Shown here: piece by piece, positions 25,059 through 34,461 of the stretch
Position numbering within the stretch: position 1 is the first letter of the stretch
How the letters are laid out: the number at the start of each line of letters is the position of its first letter
Origin: Cereibacter johrii
GTDB taxonomy: Bacteria > Pseudomonadota > Alphaproteobacteria > Rhodobacterales > Rhodobacteraceae
Reading direction: 5' to 3'
NCBI RefSeq assembly: GCF_001720585.1
Contig: NZ_MABH01000165.1
Coordinates: 27,674 to 91,673 of the forward strand
Length of the DNA stretch: 64,000 nucleotides
The notes under the pieces: generated by a model
The model's database searches: none
What the model saw: the letters and a program-made list of their open reading frames with translations, nothing else
Told to the model about the DNA's origin: nothing
Made by a program: the position numbers and the translations under genes

Positions 25059-25646
25059 TCAGTTCAGGTGCCGGCCGCGGCTCGAGCGGCTGGCCTCCTG
25101 CAGGAGGTCGATCAGCCGCTGCCGCAACTCCTCGTCGCGCTCGGGCATCCGGCCGGGTGTCTCGATCAGGGCGCGCAGCGCGCTCTCGACCAGCCGGTCG
25201 GCCGAGGGCCCGTCCGGCATCAGCTGGCGGGCGTGCAGACGCAGGTCGCGCACGAGGCGGTCGAGATCGGCCGAGGCCGTATGGTCGGCCCGTTCGATCT
25301 GGCGGGCCAGCTGGCGCAACATCTCGCGCGCGCCGCAGGGCTTGTTGAAGAGCGTCACGCGGCGGAACCGCTCGGGCAGCGCCGTGCGATCGGCCGCGGT
25401 GCAGAAGACGAAGGGCACGCTGCGGTTCAGCAGGCAGTCCGCCAGCTCGTAGCTCTGCTCCGACCCGAGCCTTATGTCGAGGACGGCGGCATCCACCTCG
25501 TCGAGCCTGTGGATCGCCTCGTGAATGTCGGAGAAGGGCCCGATCACCCGATGGCCCATGCGGCCAAGATCCCGGGCCAGGCCCTGCGCCTGTATGTAGT
25601 CGTCTTCGATCACCAGAATGCGAAGGGACAGGGCAACATCTTGCAT
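25059..25646 (-). CDS. Stand-alone response regulator (receiver plus helical tail)
   Basis: A 195-residue protein. Residues 8-125 form a receiver domain: acidic pair IEDD at 13-16, phosphoacceptor Asp57 in AAVLDIRL, Thr in FVFCTAAD and Lys in LFNKPCGA. The remaining 70 residues are Arg/Leu-rich and helical, without a recognised DNA-binding or enzymatic domain. It may act by protein contact. It lies just upstream of blrB on the same strand, and its leader is made of 100-bp repeats. Confidence 0.85.
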   Translation of the reverse strand: MQDVALSLRILVIEDDYIQAQGLARDLGRMGHRVIGPFSDIHEAIHRLDEVDAAVLDIRLGSEQSYELADCLLNRSVPFVFCTAADRTALPERFRRVTLFNKPCGAREMLRQLARQIERADHTASADLDRLVRDLRLHARQLMPDGPSADRLVESALRALIETPGRMPERDEELRQRLIDLLQEASRSSRGRHLN

Positions 25647-25650
25647 CGAG

Positions 25651-25950
25651 AACCTCTTGGGGCTGATGCGGGCTGAACCGGATCGGCGGCCCGAAGTTCC
25701 GAGCGGCGGCGGAGTCCGGCGGATGGCGGACACGGGCTCCACGGCTCTGCATCCTCTCGGAGCCGATTGGGGGCGAGCCAATTAGGCGGTCTGGGCTTCC
25801 GAGCGGCGGCGGGATCCGGTCGATGGCGGAAACGGGCTCCACGGCTTCGAACCCTCCCGGAGCGGATGCGGGACGAACCGGATCGGTGCCTTGGGGCGCC
25901 GAGCGGCGGAGGGCTCTGGTGACTGGCGGGACCGGGCCTCGCGGCTGCCG
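25651..25950. repeat. Tandem repeat with exact 100-bp period (about three units)
   Basis: Units begin with GAGCGGCGG at exactly 25701, 25801 and 25901; the half unit 25651-25700 matches the second half of the next ones. By eye, units 1 and 2 agree at about 42 of 50 positions in the first half, units 2 and 3 at about 36 of 50, without gaps. The period is not a multiple of three. The array forms the leader and promoter region of the receiver gene. From 25951 to 26160 I see nothing else. Confidence 0.8.
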
Positions 25951-26167
25951 CAGGACGCGCACGGACGAGTGCTCCTGACACTGGCCGAGGGCCCACCCGA
26001 GGATGCCATGCCTTCGGCAGGTGCCGAAAGTTGACAGCCGTACAGCCGTCAGAGCGAGGACAGGCTGGCGCAGGGCGCCAGGCATCGAGGAGAGGCGACC
26101 CGTCGGCGAGGGAGGGGCCGGTCGGCCGGGGCGGATCCCGCATCCCGCAACCGCCTCCCGGCCTGTG

Positions 26168-26186
26168 CCTTTACGCGCCCTTTACG
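26168..26186 (+). promoter_or_regulatory. Direct repeat, candidate KdpE site
   Basis: CCTTTACG occurs at 26168-26175 and again at 26179-26186, an 11-base period of one helical turn, as OmpR-family regulators prefer. Variants CCTTA follow at 26195 and CCCTTACG at 26212. It lies about 80 bases upstream of the first kdp-operon reading frame. Confidence 0.45.
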
Positions 26187-26262
26187 GAGAAGTGCCTTAT
26201 CCCGAATGGCGCCCTTACGCGGCTTCGGGAGAGCCTTCCGCCATGACTTTCAGGAGCGGAAG

Positions 26263-26346
26263 ATGACCGACCTTGCCTATCTCGTTCTGGGCCTCGGAGG
26301 CTTCGCGGCCTTCGCCGCCCTTGTGGCGGCCCTCGGGCGCAGCTGA
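26263..26346 (+). CDS. 27-residue membrane microprotein upstream of kdpF
   Basis: A short frame, [20 protein letters not shown] with tail VAALGRS, preceded by CAGGAGCGGAAG. It encodes a single hydrophobic helix with a short basic end. It is separate from kdpF, which starts 12 bases after its stop. I do not recognise a function; position and good ribosome binding site suggest a real small subunit or accessory of the Kdp complex. Confidence 0.55.
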   Translation: MTDLAYLVLGLGGFAAFAALVAALGRS

Positions 26347-26358
26347 GGAGACCCACCC

Positions 26359-26445
26359 ATGTTCGAACCCATCCTGGGCCTCGCGGTCGCCGCGGGCCTC
26401 TTCGTCTATCTCGTGGCGGCGCTCGTCCGCCCCGACCGGTTCTGA
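26359..26445 (+). CDS. kdpF: Potassium-transporting ATPase subunit KdpF
   Basis: A 28-residue single-helix peptide, [20 protein letters not shown] then ALVRPDRF. The ending YLxxALxRPxRF is the KdpF signature. The peptide stabilises the KdpFABC complex in the inner membrane. It starts after a GAGGAGACCC ribosome site and stops seven bases before kdpA. Confidence 0.85.
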   Translation: MFEPILGLAVAAGLFVYLVAALVRPDRF

Positions 26446-26452
26446 GGGTCCC

Positions 26453-28108
26453 ATGTCCGAGATCTGGGGCCTTCTGCTGTTTCTTGCGGCGCTGGCGGGG
26501 GGCGGCTGGCTGCTCGGCTCCGGCATGGCGCGCCTTTACGCGGGCGACGGCCTGCCTGCCGGCCGGCGCCTCCTCGGGCGGAGCGCCCGGCCGCAGGGCT
26601 GGGCCGCCTATGCGATGGCCGTGCTCGCCTTCAATGCCGCGGGCTTTCTGGCGCTCTATGCGCTGCTGCGGCTGCAGGGCCTCCTGCCGCTGAACCCCGA
26701 CGGGGTGGCGGGCATGGCGCCCGACCTCGCCTTCAACACCGCGCTGAGCTTCGTCACCAACACCAACTGGCAGGCCTACAGCGGCGAGGCGCAGCTCAGC
26801 TACCTCGCGCAGATGCTGGGCCTGACGGTGCAGAACTTCGTCTCCGCGGGCACCGGCATGGCGGTGGGCGTTGCGGTGATCCGCGGCTTCACCGGGCCCG
26901 CGGGCGAGAGCCTCGGCAACTTCTGGACCGACCTCTCGCGCTCGGTGCTCTGGGTGCTCCTGCCGCTCTCCGTCGCGCTCGCGCTCATCCTCATCCTGCA
27001 GGGCGTGCCGCAGACGCTGCTCGGCGCCGTGCGGGCCACGACCCTCGAGGGGGCCGAGCAGATCATCGCCCGCGGCCCGGCCGCGAGCCAGATCGCGATC
27101 AAGCAGCTCGGCACCAACGGCGGCGGCTTCTTCGGGGTCAATTCGGCCCATCCGTTCGAGAACCCGACGATCCTCTCGGACCTCGTGCAATGCTATGCGA
27201 TCCTCGTGATCCCGGTGGCCTTCTGCTTCCTCTTCGGCCGCATGGCGGGCGACGGGCGGCAGGGGCGGGCCATCTTCGCCGCCATGTCGGTCCTGTTCCT
27301 TGCGGGGCTGGCCCTCATCCTGTGGCAGGAGAGCGCGGGCAATCCGCTGATGGCGCTTTCGGGCGGCAACATGGAGGGCAAGGAAATGCGCTTCGGCCCG
27401 ATCCTGTCGGGCCTCTGGGCGGCGGCGACCACGGCGGCCTCGAACGGCTCGGTCAATGCCATGCACGACAGCTTCCTGCCGCTCTCGGGGCTCGTGATGC
27501 TCGTGAACATGCAGGTGGGCGAGGTGATCTTCGGCGGCGTGGGCTCGGGCCTCTACGGGATGCTGCTCTATGTCGTGCTCGCCGTCTTCCTCGCGGGGCT
27601 GATGGTGGGGCGGACGCCCGAATATCTCGGCCGGCGCATCGAGGCGCGCGAGGTGGTGCTGGCGGTTCTGGCCTTCCTGTCGATGCCGGTGGGCATCCTC
27701 GCGGGAGGGGCGCTCTCGGCCAGCATTCCCGCCATGGCGGCCTCGGTGCAGGAGGCGGGCCCGCACGGGCTGTCCGAGATCCTCTATGCCTATTCCTCGG
27801 CCACGGGCAACAACGGCTCGGCCTTCGCGGGCTGGAATGCGGCGACGCCCTGGCAGACGACGGCGCTGGGCCTGCTCATGCTCTTCGGCCGTTTCGCGAT
27901 GATCGTGCCGATGCTCGCCATCGCGGGATCGCTCGTCCGCAAGACGCCCGCGCCCGCCACGGCCGGCACCTTCCCCACCCACGGGCCGCTGTTCGTGACG
28001 CTGCTCGTGCTGACCGTCGCCGTCTTCGGCGCGCTCACCTTCTTTCCCGTCCTGGCGCTGGGACCTCTGGCCGAACAGGCCGCCCTCGCCGCCGGACAGA
28101 GCTTCTGA
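26453..28108 (+). CDS. kdpA: Potassium-transporting ATPase subunit A (K+ channel-like)
   Basis: A 551-residue protein with about ten membrane helices, related to Trk/Ktr channels. The selectivity-filter loops appear in order: [46 protein letters not shown] and [15 protein letters not shown]. It binds and conducts K+ in the KdpFABC pump. The ATG at 26453 gives [14 protein letters not shown]; the frame is open upstream but overlaps kdpF. Confidence 0.96.
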   Translation: MSEIWGLLLFLAALAGGGWLLGSGMARLYAGDGLPAGRRLLGRSARPQGWAAYAMAVLAFNAAGFLALYALLRLQGLLPLNPDGVAGMAPDLAFNTALSFVTNTNWQAYSGEAQLSYLAQMLGLTVQNFVSAGTGMAVGVAVIRGFTGPAGESLGNFWTDLSRSVLWVLLPLSVALALILILQGVPQTLLGAVRATTLEGAEQIIARGPAASQIAIKQLGTNGGGFFGVNSAHPFENPTILSDLVQCYAILVIPVAFCFLFGRMAGDGRQGRAIFAAMSVLFLAGLALILWQESAGNPLMALSGGNMEGKEMRFGPILSGLWAAATTAASNGSVNAMHDSFLPLSGLVMLVNMQVGEVIFGGVGSGLYGMLLYVVLAVFLAGLMVGRTPEYLGRRIEAREVVLAVLAFLSMPVGILAGGALSASIPAMAASVQEAGPHGLSEILYAYSSATGNNGSAFAGWNAATPWQTTALGLLMLFGRFAMIVPMLAIAGSLVRKTPAPATAGTFPTHGPLFVTLLVLTVAVFGALTFFPVLALGPLAEQAALAAGQSF

Positions 28109-28116
28109 GGCAGATC

Positions 28117-30144
28117 ATGTCCCGACATCCCAGACCCGAGGCGCGGCTCGCAACCCTCGCGCCAAGAGCCCTCCGTCAGTCCTTCGTCAAGCTCGACCCG
28201 CGCAGCCTGTCGCGCAACCCGGTGATCTTCACCACGGCCGTGGTGGCGGCCCTGACCACCGTCCTCGCCCTCCCGGCGCTGGCGACCGATCCGTCCCGCG
28301 GCCTTACGGCGCTGCATGTCTCGGCCTGGCTCTGGATCGCGGTGCTGTTTGCGAATTTCGCCGAGGCGCTGGCCGAGGGCCGGGGCCGGGCCCGCGCCGA
28401 CAGTCTGCGCGCAAGCCGCTCCGAGACGCCGGTCAAGCTCCTCGCCTCGGCCGAGGCCGCGCCCGCGAGCGCGACCCTCGTGCCCTCGGCGGGGCTCAGG
28501 AAGGGCCAGATCCTGCTCGTCGAAGCGGGCGACCTGATCCCGGCGGATGCCGAGGTGATCCGCGGCGTGGCCTCGGTGGACGAGAGCGCCATCACCGGCG
28601 AGAGCGCCCCGGTGATCCGCGAGAGCGGCGGCGACCGCTCGTCGGTGACGGGGGGCACGCGCATCGTCTCGGACAGTCTCGTGCTGCGCGTCACCGCCGA
28701 GCCGGGGCGCAGCTTTCTCGACCGGATGATCGCGCTGGTCGAAGGGGCGGAGCGCAAGAAGACCCCGAACGAGATCGCGCTGAACATCCTGCTCGCGGGG
28801 CTCACGCTGATCTTCCTGATCGTGGTCGTGACGCTCGAGCCTTTCGCGCGCTTCTCGGGCGCGACCATCCCGGTCGTGTTCCTCGCGGCGCTCTTCGTCA
28901 CGCTCATTCCCACCACCATCGGCGGCCTTCTCTCGGCCATCGGCATCGCGGGGATGGACCGGCTGGTGAAGGCCAATGTCATCGCCAAGTCGGGCCGCGC
29001 GGTCGAGGCGGCGGGCGACGTGGACACGCTTCTGCTCGACAAGACCGGCACGATCACCTTCGGCAACCGCATGGCCGACCGGTTCGTGCCGGCCGAGGGC
29101 GTGAGCCTGCGCGAGCTGGCCGACCGCGCGATGCTCGCCTCGCTCGCCGACGAGACGCCCGAGGGCAAGTCCATCGTCGAGCTGGCCCGCGCTCAGGGCG
29201 CCACGGCGGTGCCCGAGGGGCTGGCCGTGGCCTTCTCGGCCCAGACGCGGCTGTCGGGCGTGGATCTGGGCGATGTCGCGCTGCGCAAGGGGGCGGTCGA
29301 TGCCGTCCTGCGCCACACGGGCCGGGTGCCCGATGCGCGGGTCGCGGCCGAGGTCGAGGCCATCGCCCGGTCGGGCGGCACGCCGCTGCTCGTCGCGGAG
29401 GGCAGCCGCATCCTCGGCGCGGTCCATCTGAAGGATGTGGTGAAGCCCGGCGTGCGCGCCCGCTTTGCCGACCTGCGCCGCATGGGGATCCGCACGGTGA
29501 TGATCACGGGCGACAACCCCCTGACCGCCGCCGCCATCGCAGCCGAGGCCGGGGTCGACGATTTCCTCGCCGAGGCCACACCCGAGATGAAGCTCGACTA
29601 TATCCGGCGCGAGCAGGCGCAGGGCCGGATGGTGGCCATGTGCGGCGACGGCTCGAACGACGCCCCGGCGCTGGCGCAGGCCGACGTGGGCGTGGCGATG
29701 AACTCGGGAACGCCCGCCGCCAAGGAGGCCGCGAACCTGATCGACCTCGACAGCGACCCCACCAAGCTCATCGAGGTGGTGATGGTGGGCAAGGAGCTGC
29801 TCATCAGCCGCGGCGCCCTCACCACCTTTTCGGTGGCCAACGATGTGGCGAAATATTTCGCCATCCTGCCGGCCATGTTCGTGGCGGCCTATCCGGGCCT
29901 TCAGGCGCTGAATGTCACGCGTCTGGCCAGCCCCGAAAGCGCGATCCTCTCGGCCGTGATCTTCAACGCCTTGGTGATCGTGGCGCTGATCCCGCTGGCG
30001 CTGCGCGGGGTGGGCTATGCGCCCGCCTCGGCCGCGGCCCTGTTGCGGCGCAATCTGACGATCTATGGTCTGGGCGGACTGGTCGTGCCGTTCGTGGGGA
30101 TCAAGATCATCGACATGGGCCTCGTGGCCCTCGGCCTCGCCTGA
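28117..30144 (+). CDS. kdpB: Potassium-transporting ATPase subunit B (P-type ATPase)
   Basis: A 675-residue P-type ATPase driving K+ uptake. The actuator domain has [12 protein letters not shown]. The phosphorylation motif is [14 protein letters not shown] with the catalytic Asp. The P domain has [20 protein letters not shown] and [18 protein letters not shown]. Membrane helices flank the N and C domains, ending [20 protein letters not shown]. It starts eight bases after kdpA. Confidence 0.96.
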   Translation: MSRHPRPEARLATLAPRALRQSFVKLDPRSLSRNPVIFTTAVVAALTTVLALPALATDPSRGLTALHVSAWLWIAVLFANFAEALAEGRGRARADSLRASRSETPVKLLASAEAAPASATLVPSAGLRKGQILLVEAGDLIPADAEVIRGVASVDESAITGESAPVIRESGGDRSSVTGGTRIVSDSLVLRVTAEPGRSFLDRMIALVEGAERKKTPNEIALNILLAGLTLIFLIVVVTLEPFARFSGATIPVVFLAALFVTLIPTTIGGLLSAIGIAGMDRLVKANVIAKSGRAVEAAGDVDTLLLDKTGTITFGNRMADRFVPAEGVSLRELADRAMLASLADETPEGKSIVELARAQGATAVPEGLAVAFSAQTRLSGVDLGDVALRKGAVDAVLRHTGRVPDARVAAEVEAIARSGGTPLLVAEGSRILGAVHLKDVVKPGVRARFADLRRMGIRTVMITGDNPLTAAAIAAEAGVDDFLAEATPEMKLDYIRREQAQGRMVAMCGDGSNDAPALAQADVGVAMNSGTPAAKEAANLIDLDSDPTKLIEVVMVGKELLISRGALTTFSVANDVAKYFAILPAMFVAAYPGLQALNVTRLASPESAILSAVIFNALVIVALIPLALRGVGYAPASAAALLRRNLTIYGLGGLVVPFVGIKIIDMGLVALGLA

Positions 30145-30156
30145 AAGGAGCCTGCC

Positions 30157-30714
30157 ATGATGACCCATCTCCGTCCCGCGCTGGCGAGCCTTCTGGCGCT
30201 GAGCCTGCTTACCGGCGTGGCCTATCCGCTGGCCCTGACCGGCCTCGCCGCCGTCATCGCCCCCGACCGCGCCGCGGGCAGCCTGATCCTGCGCGAGGGG
30301 CAGGTCGTGGGCTCGGCCCTGATCGGGCAGGGCTTCGACGAGCCGGGCTATCTGCACCCCCGTCCCTCGGCGAGCGGCTGGAACGCGGCCGGCACCTCGG
30401 CCTCGAACCTCGGGCCGACCTCGGCCGCGCTGCTGGCCCAAGTGCAGGAGCGGCAGGCGGCCTATGAGGCGCAGAACGGCGCCTCCGCTCCGGTCGATGC
30501 GGTCACCGGCTCGGGCAGCGGGCTCGACCCCCATGTCTCGCCCGCCAATGCCCGGGCGCAGGCGGCCCGCATCGCCCGCGCCCGCGGCCTGGAGGAGGCC
30601 GCCGTCCGCCGCCTGATCGAGGCCCATGTCGAGCCGCCGCTGCTGGGGCTCTGGGGGCAGGCGCGGGTGAATGTTCTGGCCGTCAACCTCGCGCTCGACG
30701 CGGCCGGGGCCTGA
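30157..30714 (+). CDS. kdpC: Potassium-transporting ATPase subunit C
   Basis: A 185-residue protein with one N-terminal membrane helix and a soluble domain. Family segments are LTGVAYPLALTGLAAVIAP, GQGFDEPGYLHPRPSASGWN, TSASNLGPTS and GLDPHVSPANARAQAARIAR. It acts as a chaperone for ATP or K+ affinity in the pump. The ATG at 30157 follows AAAGGAG by eight bases. Confidence 0.95.
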   Translation: MMTHLRPALASLLALSLLTGVAYPLALTGLAAVIAPDRAAGSLILREGQVVGSALIGQGFDEPGYLHPRPSASGWNAAGTSASNLGPTSAALLAQVQERQAAYEAQNGASAPVDAVTGSGSGLDPHVSPANARAQAARIARARGLEEAAVRRLIEAHVEPPLLGLWGQARVNVLAVNLALDAAGA

Positions 30715-30717
30715 TCC

Positions 30718-33381
30718 ATGGCGGACGAGGATCTCCGTCCCGAACCCGAGGCGCTTCTGGCGGAAGCCGCGCGCGAGGGCAGGGGGCGGCTCAAGATCTT
30801 CCTCGGGGCGGCGCCGGGCGTGGGCAAGACCTTCGCCATGCTCGAGGCCGCCCGCCAGCGGCTGCGCGAAGGCACCGACGTGGTGGCGGGCGTGATCGAG
30901 ACCCACGGCCGCGCCGAAACCGAGGCGCTGGTCCATGCCCTTCCCGTGGTGCCGCGCCGCCCCGGCTACTACCGCGGCCGCATCCTCTCCGAGATGGATC
31001 TCGACGCGCTGCTGGCCCGGCGGCCCCGGCTTGCGCTGATCGACGAGCTGGCCCACACGAACCTCGAGGGCAGCCGGCACGAGAAGCGCTGGCAGGATGT
31101 CGAGGAGGTGCTGGCCGCGGGCATCGACGTCTGGACCACGCTCAACGTCCAGCATGTCGAGACGCTGAACGATGCGGTGGCGCGGATCACCGGCATCCGC
31201 GTGCGCGAGACGGTGCCCGACCGGATCCTCGACACCGCCGACGAGATCGAGCTGATCGATCTCTCGCCCGAGGATCTGATCGCGCGGCTGCGCGCGGGCA
31301 AGGTCTATGTGCCCGAGCAGGCGGCGCGGGCGGTGCAGAACTTCTTCGCCAAGGGCAACCTGACGGCGCTGCGCGAGCTGGCGATGCGGGCCGCGGCCGA
31401 CCGGGTGGATGCGCAGCTGCGCGAGCACATGGCCGCCAATGCGATCCCCGGCCCCTGGCCCGCGCAGGAGCGCCTCCTTGTCTGCGTCTCGGACAGTCCC
31501 GCGGCGCGGAATGCGATCCGGGCGGCCAAGCGGTCGGCGGATCGGGCCCGGGTCGAGTGGATCGCCCTGTCGGTGACCTCGCCCCGGATCGAGACCCTGC
31601 CCGAGGGCGCGCGCGACGATCTGGCGCTCGCGCTGAGGCTGGCCGAGCGGCTGGGCGCCACGGTGGCGAGCCTGCAGGCCGGCGGCGACGTGGCGCGCGA
31701 GATCCTCGATTTTGCGCGCCGGAACAATGTCCGCCGCATCATCGTGGGGCGTCCCCGCCCAAGGTCCGCGCTCCACGCGCTCGTTCATCCGTTTCGCGAA
31801 CGGGTGGCCGAGCGCCTGCTGCGGCTCGGGACCGAGTTCGAGGTGACGCTGGTCTCGGCCGAGCCCGGACGCGCGCGGCCGCAGGGCTGGCACCTGCCCG
31901 CCCTGTCCTTCCCGGCGACGGGCTGGGCCTTGCTCGCCACCGCGCTGGCCTCGGGCGCAGCCTGGATCGTGGACCGGATGCTGCCGGTGGCGAGCCTCGC
32001 GCTCCTCTTCATGACGGCCGTCCTCGTGGTGGCCACGCGCTTCGGGCGCTGGGCCTCGGCCCTGACCGCCGTCTCGGGCTTCTTTGCCTACAACTTCTTC
32101 TTCACCGAGCCGCGGCTGACCTTCACCGTTCACTATCGCGACCAGATCCTGACGCTGGGCCTGTTCCTTGCCGCCTCGCTGCTGACGGGGGGCCTTGCGG
32201 CCGAACTGCGGGCGAGGGTCGATGCGCAGCGCGCGGCCGCCGACCGGATGGGGAAGCTCTACGATTTCAGCCGGCGCGTGGCGGCCGCGGCGGCCTTCGA
32301 CGATGTGGTCTGGGCCGCCGTCAGCCATGTGAGCATGACGCTGGCCTGCCGCACCGTGCTTCTCGTGCCCGAGGGAGAGCGGCTTGCGGTCGCCGGAGGC
32401 TTTCCGCCCGAGGACCGGCTGGAGCTGCGCGACATGTCGGCCGCGCGCTACGCCTGGCAGCGGGGCGAGGAGGCGGGCCGCGGGTCGGCCACGCTGCCCG
32501 CGGCAGACTGGCTCTTCCTGCCGATCCGGGCGGGCGAGCGGCGGCTCGGGGGGGTGGGCGTGGCCTATGAGGGCGGGCGCAGCTTCTCGCCGGTGGACCG
32601 CCGCCTGCTCGATGCGCTGATCGATCAGGTGGCGCTGGCGATGGAGCGGGTGCGTCTGGCCGAGGATCTGGAGGGCGCGCGGCTGGCGGCCGAGACCGAC
32701 CGGCTTCGGACGGCGCTTCTCTCGTCGGTGAGCCACGATCTGCGCACACCGCTCGTGACCATCATCGGCGCCGCCGGCAGCCTTTCCGAACCGGGGGCGC
32801 TTCCGCCCGAGGCCCAGCAGGCCCTGGCCGAGACGATCCGCGAGGAGGGCGAGCGACTCGACCGCTACGTCCAGAACCTGCTCGACATGACCCGGCTCGG
32901 CCACGGGGCGCTGAAGCCCGCGGCCCGGCCCTCGGATCTGGCCGAACTGGTGGGTGCCGCGCGCACGCGCCTCGCCGCCGTGCTGCGGGGTCACCGGATC
33001 GGGACCGATCTGCCGCCCGATCTGCCCGCCGTGCTGGTCGATCCGGTGCTGACCGAGCAGGTTCTGGTCAATATCCTCGACAATGCCGCCAAATATGCGC
33101 CTCCGGGCAGCCCGATCACCCTCGCGGCCCGGCTTGACGCGGGGCGGGTGGTGCTGTCGGTTGCCGACGAGGGGCCGGGCATCCCGCCGGCCGACCGCGA
33201 GAAGGTCTTCGACATGTTCTACCGCGTCGCGGGCACTGACCGGCGGAGGGCGGGCACCGGGCTGGGCCTCGCCATCTGCCGCGGCCTTCTCGAGGCGCAG
33301 GGCGGCACGATCCGGGCCGAGGCCGCGCGGCCGGACGGGCAGGGGACGCGCATCCTCCTGACCCTGCCGGTGGCGCCGTGA
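30718..33381 (+). CDS. kdpD: Osmosensitive K+ channel histidine kinase KdpD
   Basis: An 887-residue sensor. The N-terminal KdpD domain has Walker-type IFLGAAPGVGKTFAMLEAAR and ELAHTNLEGSRHEKRWQDVE. A Usp-like domain follows (residues 250-365), then four membrane helices (about 395-495), a GAF-like region, the HisKA box SSVSHDLRTPLVTIIGAAGS and the ATPase motifs NILDNAAKYAP and GTGLGLAICRGLLEAQGG. It senses K+ limitation or osmotic state and phosphorylates KdpE. It overlaps kdpE by four bases. Confidence 0.95.
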   Translation: MADEDLRPEPEALLAEAAREGRGRLKIFLGAAPGVGKTFAMLEAARQRLREGTDVVAGVIETHGRAETEALVHALPVVPRRPGYYRGRILSEMDLDALLARRPRLALIDELAHTNLEGSRHEKRWQDVEEVLAAGIDVWTTLNVQHVETLNDAVARITGIRVRETVPDRILDTADEIELIDLSPEDLIARLRAGKVYVPEQAARAVQNFFAKGNLTALRELAMRAAADRVDAQLREHMAANAIPGPWPAQERLLVCVSDSPAARNAIRAAKRSADRARVEWIALSVTSPRIETLPEGARDDLALALRLAERLGATVASLQAGGDVAREILDFARRNNVRRIIVGRPRPRSALHALVHPFRERVAERLLRLGTEFEVTLVSAEPGRARPQGWHLPALSFPATGWALLATALASGAAWIVDRMLPVASLALLFMTAVLVVATRFGRWASALTAVSGFFAYNFFFTEPRLTFTVHYRDQILTLGLFLAASLLTGGLAAELRARVDAQRAAADRMGKLYDFSRRVAAAAAFDDVVWAAVSHVSMTLACRTVLLVPEGERLAVAGGFPPEDRLELRDMSAARYAWQRGEEAGRGSATLPAADWLFLPIRAGERRLGGVGVAYEGGRSFSPVDRRLLDALIDQVALAMERVRLAEDLEGARLAAETDRLRTALLSSVSHDLRTPLVTIIGAAGSLSEPGALPPEAQQALAETIREEGERLDRYVQNLLDMTRLGHGALKPAARPSDLAELVGAARTRLAAVLRGHRIGTDLPPDLPAVLVDPVLTEQVLVNILDNAAKYAPPGSPITLAARLDAGRVVLSVADEGPGIPPADREKVFDMFYRVAGTDRRRAGTGLGLAICRGLLEAQGGTIRAEAARPDGQGTRILLTLPVAP

Positions 33382-34064
33382 CCGGGCCTGCGCGCATCCT
33401 GATCGTCGATGACGAGCCGCCGATCCGGCGCTTCCTGCGCGTGGCGCTGGAGGCCGAGGGCCATCTCGTGACCGAGGCCGCCAGCGTGCGCGAGGGGATC
33501 GACCGTGCCGCGCTCGATGCGCCGGCGCTGGTGATCCTCGACCTCGGCCTGCCCGACGGCGACGGGATCGAGGTGCTCCGCACGGTCCGGGGCTGGTCGC
33601 AGGTGCCGGTGATCGTGCTTTCGGTGCGCAGCGACGAGGCGGGAAAGGTGGCGGCGCTCGATGCGGGGGCGCAGGATTATGTGACGAAGCCCTTTGCGAC
33701 GAGCGAGTTCCTGGCCCGGATCCGCGCGCTCCTGCGCGACCGGACCGGGCCCGCCGCGCCCTCGGTCCTCTCGGTGGCGGAGCTCGAGATCGACCTCGCG
33801 GCCCGGAGGGTCAGCGTCGCGGGAGCCGAGGTGAAACTCACGCGGCGCGAGTTCGATCTTCTGCGGCTTCTGGCCTCGCAGCCGGGGCGGCTCGTCACGC
33901 AGGCGATGATCCTGCGCACGATCTGGGGGCCCGCGCACGAGGAGGACAGCCAGTATCTGCGGGTCTATATCCGCCAGCTCCGCGCCAAGCTCGGCGACGA
34001 TGCGGCCGATCCGCGCTGGATCTTCACCGAGCCCGGCATCGGCTACCGGTTCCGCAACCGCTAG
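33378..34064 (+). CDS. kdpE: KdpE response regulator (OmpR family)
   Basis: A 228-residue regulator starting at GTG 33378 inside the kdpD stop. The receiver has ILIVDDEPPIRRFLRVALEA, phosphoacceptor Asp in VILDLGLPDGDG and Lys in YVTKPFATSE. The winged helix ends with YLRVYIRQLRAKLGDDAADP and GIGYRFRNR. It should activate kdpFABC; a tandem CCTTTACG repeat upstream of the operon is its likely site. Confidence 0.95.
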   Translation: MTGPARILIVDDEPPIRRFLRVALEAEGHLVTEAASVREGIDRAALDAPALVILDLGLPDGDGIEVLRTVRGWSQVPVIVLSVRSDEAGKVAALDAGAQDYVTKPFATSEFLARIRALLRDRTGPAAPSVLSVAELEIDLAARRVSVAGAEVKLTRREFDLLRLLASQPGRLVTQAMILRTIWGPAHEEDSQYLRVYIRQLRAKLGDDAADPRWIFTEPGIGYRFRNR

Positions 34065-34112
34065 ACCGGCCCCGCGGTTAGGGAGACCCGCGCGAGCGGG
34101 CCTTCCGGCATG

Positions 34113-34136
34113 AAAAGGGCCCGCCGAAGCGGGCCC
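34113..34136 (-). terminator. Terminator of csbD, shared with kdpE
   Basis: GGGCCCGC (34117-34124), loop CGAA, GCGGGCCC (34129-34136) is a perfect 8-bp stem with a tetraloop. On the minus strand it is followed by TTTT, so it is a classical terminator for csbD and may also stop kdpE read-through. Confidence 0.75.
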
Positions 34137-34157
34137 TGTCGTGCGTCCTGAGTGACC

Positions 34158-34355
34158 TCAGAGGCCGCGCATCCAGTCGTCGACCTTGCGCTCGGCATCG
34201 GCCTTGTTGTCGCCGTATTTCGTCTGGAGGAGGCCCACCATGCGCTCACGGTCGCCGGCCACTTGGTCCAGCTCGTCGTCCGTGAGCTCGCCCCACTTGG
34301 CGCGGGCCTCGCCCTTGATCTGCTTCCAGCGGCCGGCAATCTGATCCCAATTCAT
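34158..34355 (-). CDS. CsbD family general stress protein
   Basis: A 65-residue hydrophilic protein, MNWDQIAGRWKQIKGEARAK followed by WGELTDDELDQVAGDRERMV and YGDNKADAERKVDDW. This is the full CsbD signature of a four-helix stress protein of unknown molecular role. The ATG at 34355 follows AAAGGAG. A GGAAC-N17-AGTT element lies about 45 bases upstream and links it to the EcfG sigma factor encoded two genes away. Confidence 0.9.
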   Translation of the reverse strand: MNWDQIAGRWKQIKGEARAKWGELTDDELDQVAGDRERMVGLLQTKYGDNKADAERKVDDWMRGL

Positions 34356-34398
34356 GTCGATTACTCCTTTAACGGTTCCCATATCGGGCTGCCGGGAA

Positions 34399-34424
34399 AA
34401 CTCCCGGACGCCCGTGCGAGTTCC
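34399..34424 (-). promoter_or_regulatory. Sigma-EcfG promoter of csbD
   Basis: On the minus strand GGAAC (34424-34420) is followed after 17 bases by AGTT (34402-34399). The consensus is GGAAC-N16/17-cGTT, so one -10 base differs. The distance to the csbD ATG (34355) leaves a leader of roughly 35 bases. Confidence 0.6.
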
Positions 34425-34461
34425 GCTGTTCAGGATCACGAAGAAGCGCGGACCCGTGAGG

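Noticed and set aside
27790..32994. Open frame of about 1,730 codons on the minus strand across kdpB-kdpD
   Set aside because: It is antisense to clearly conserved kdp genes, and is explained by the high GC at third codon positions; the translated sequence is low-complexity Arg/Gly/His-rich.
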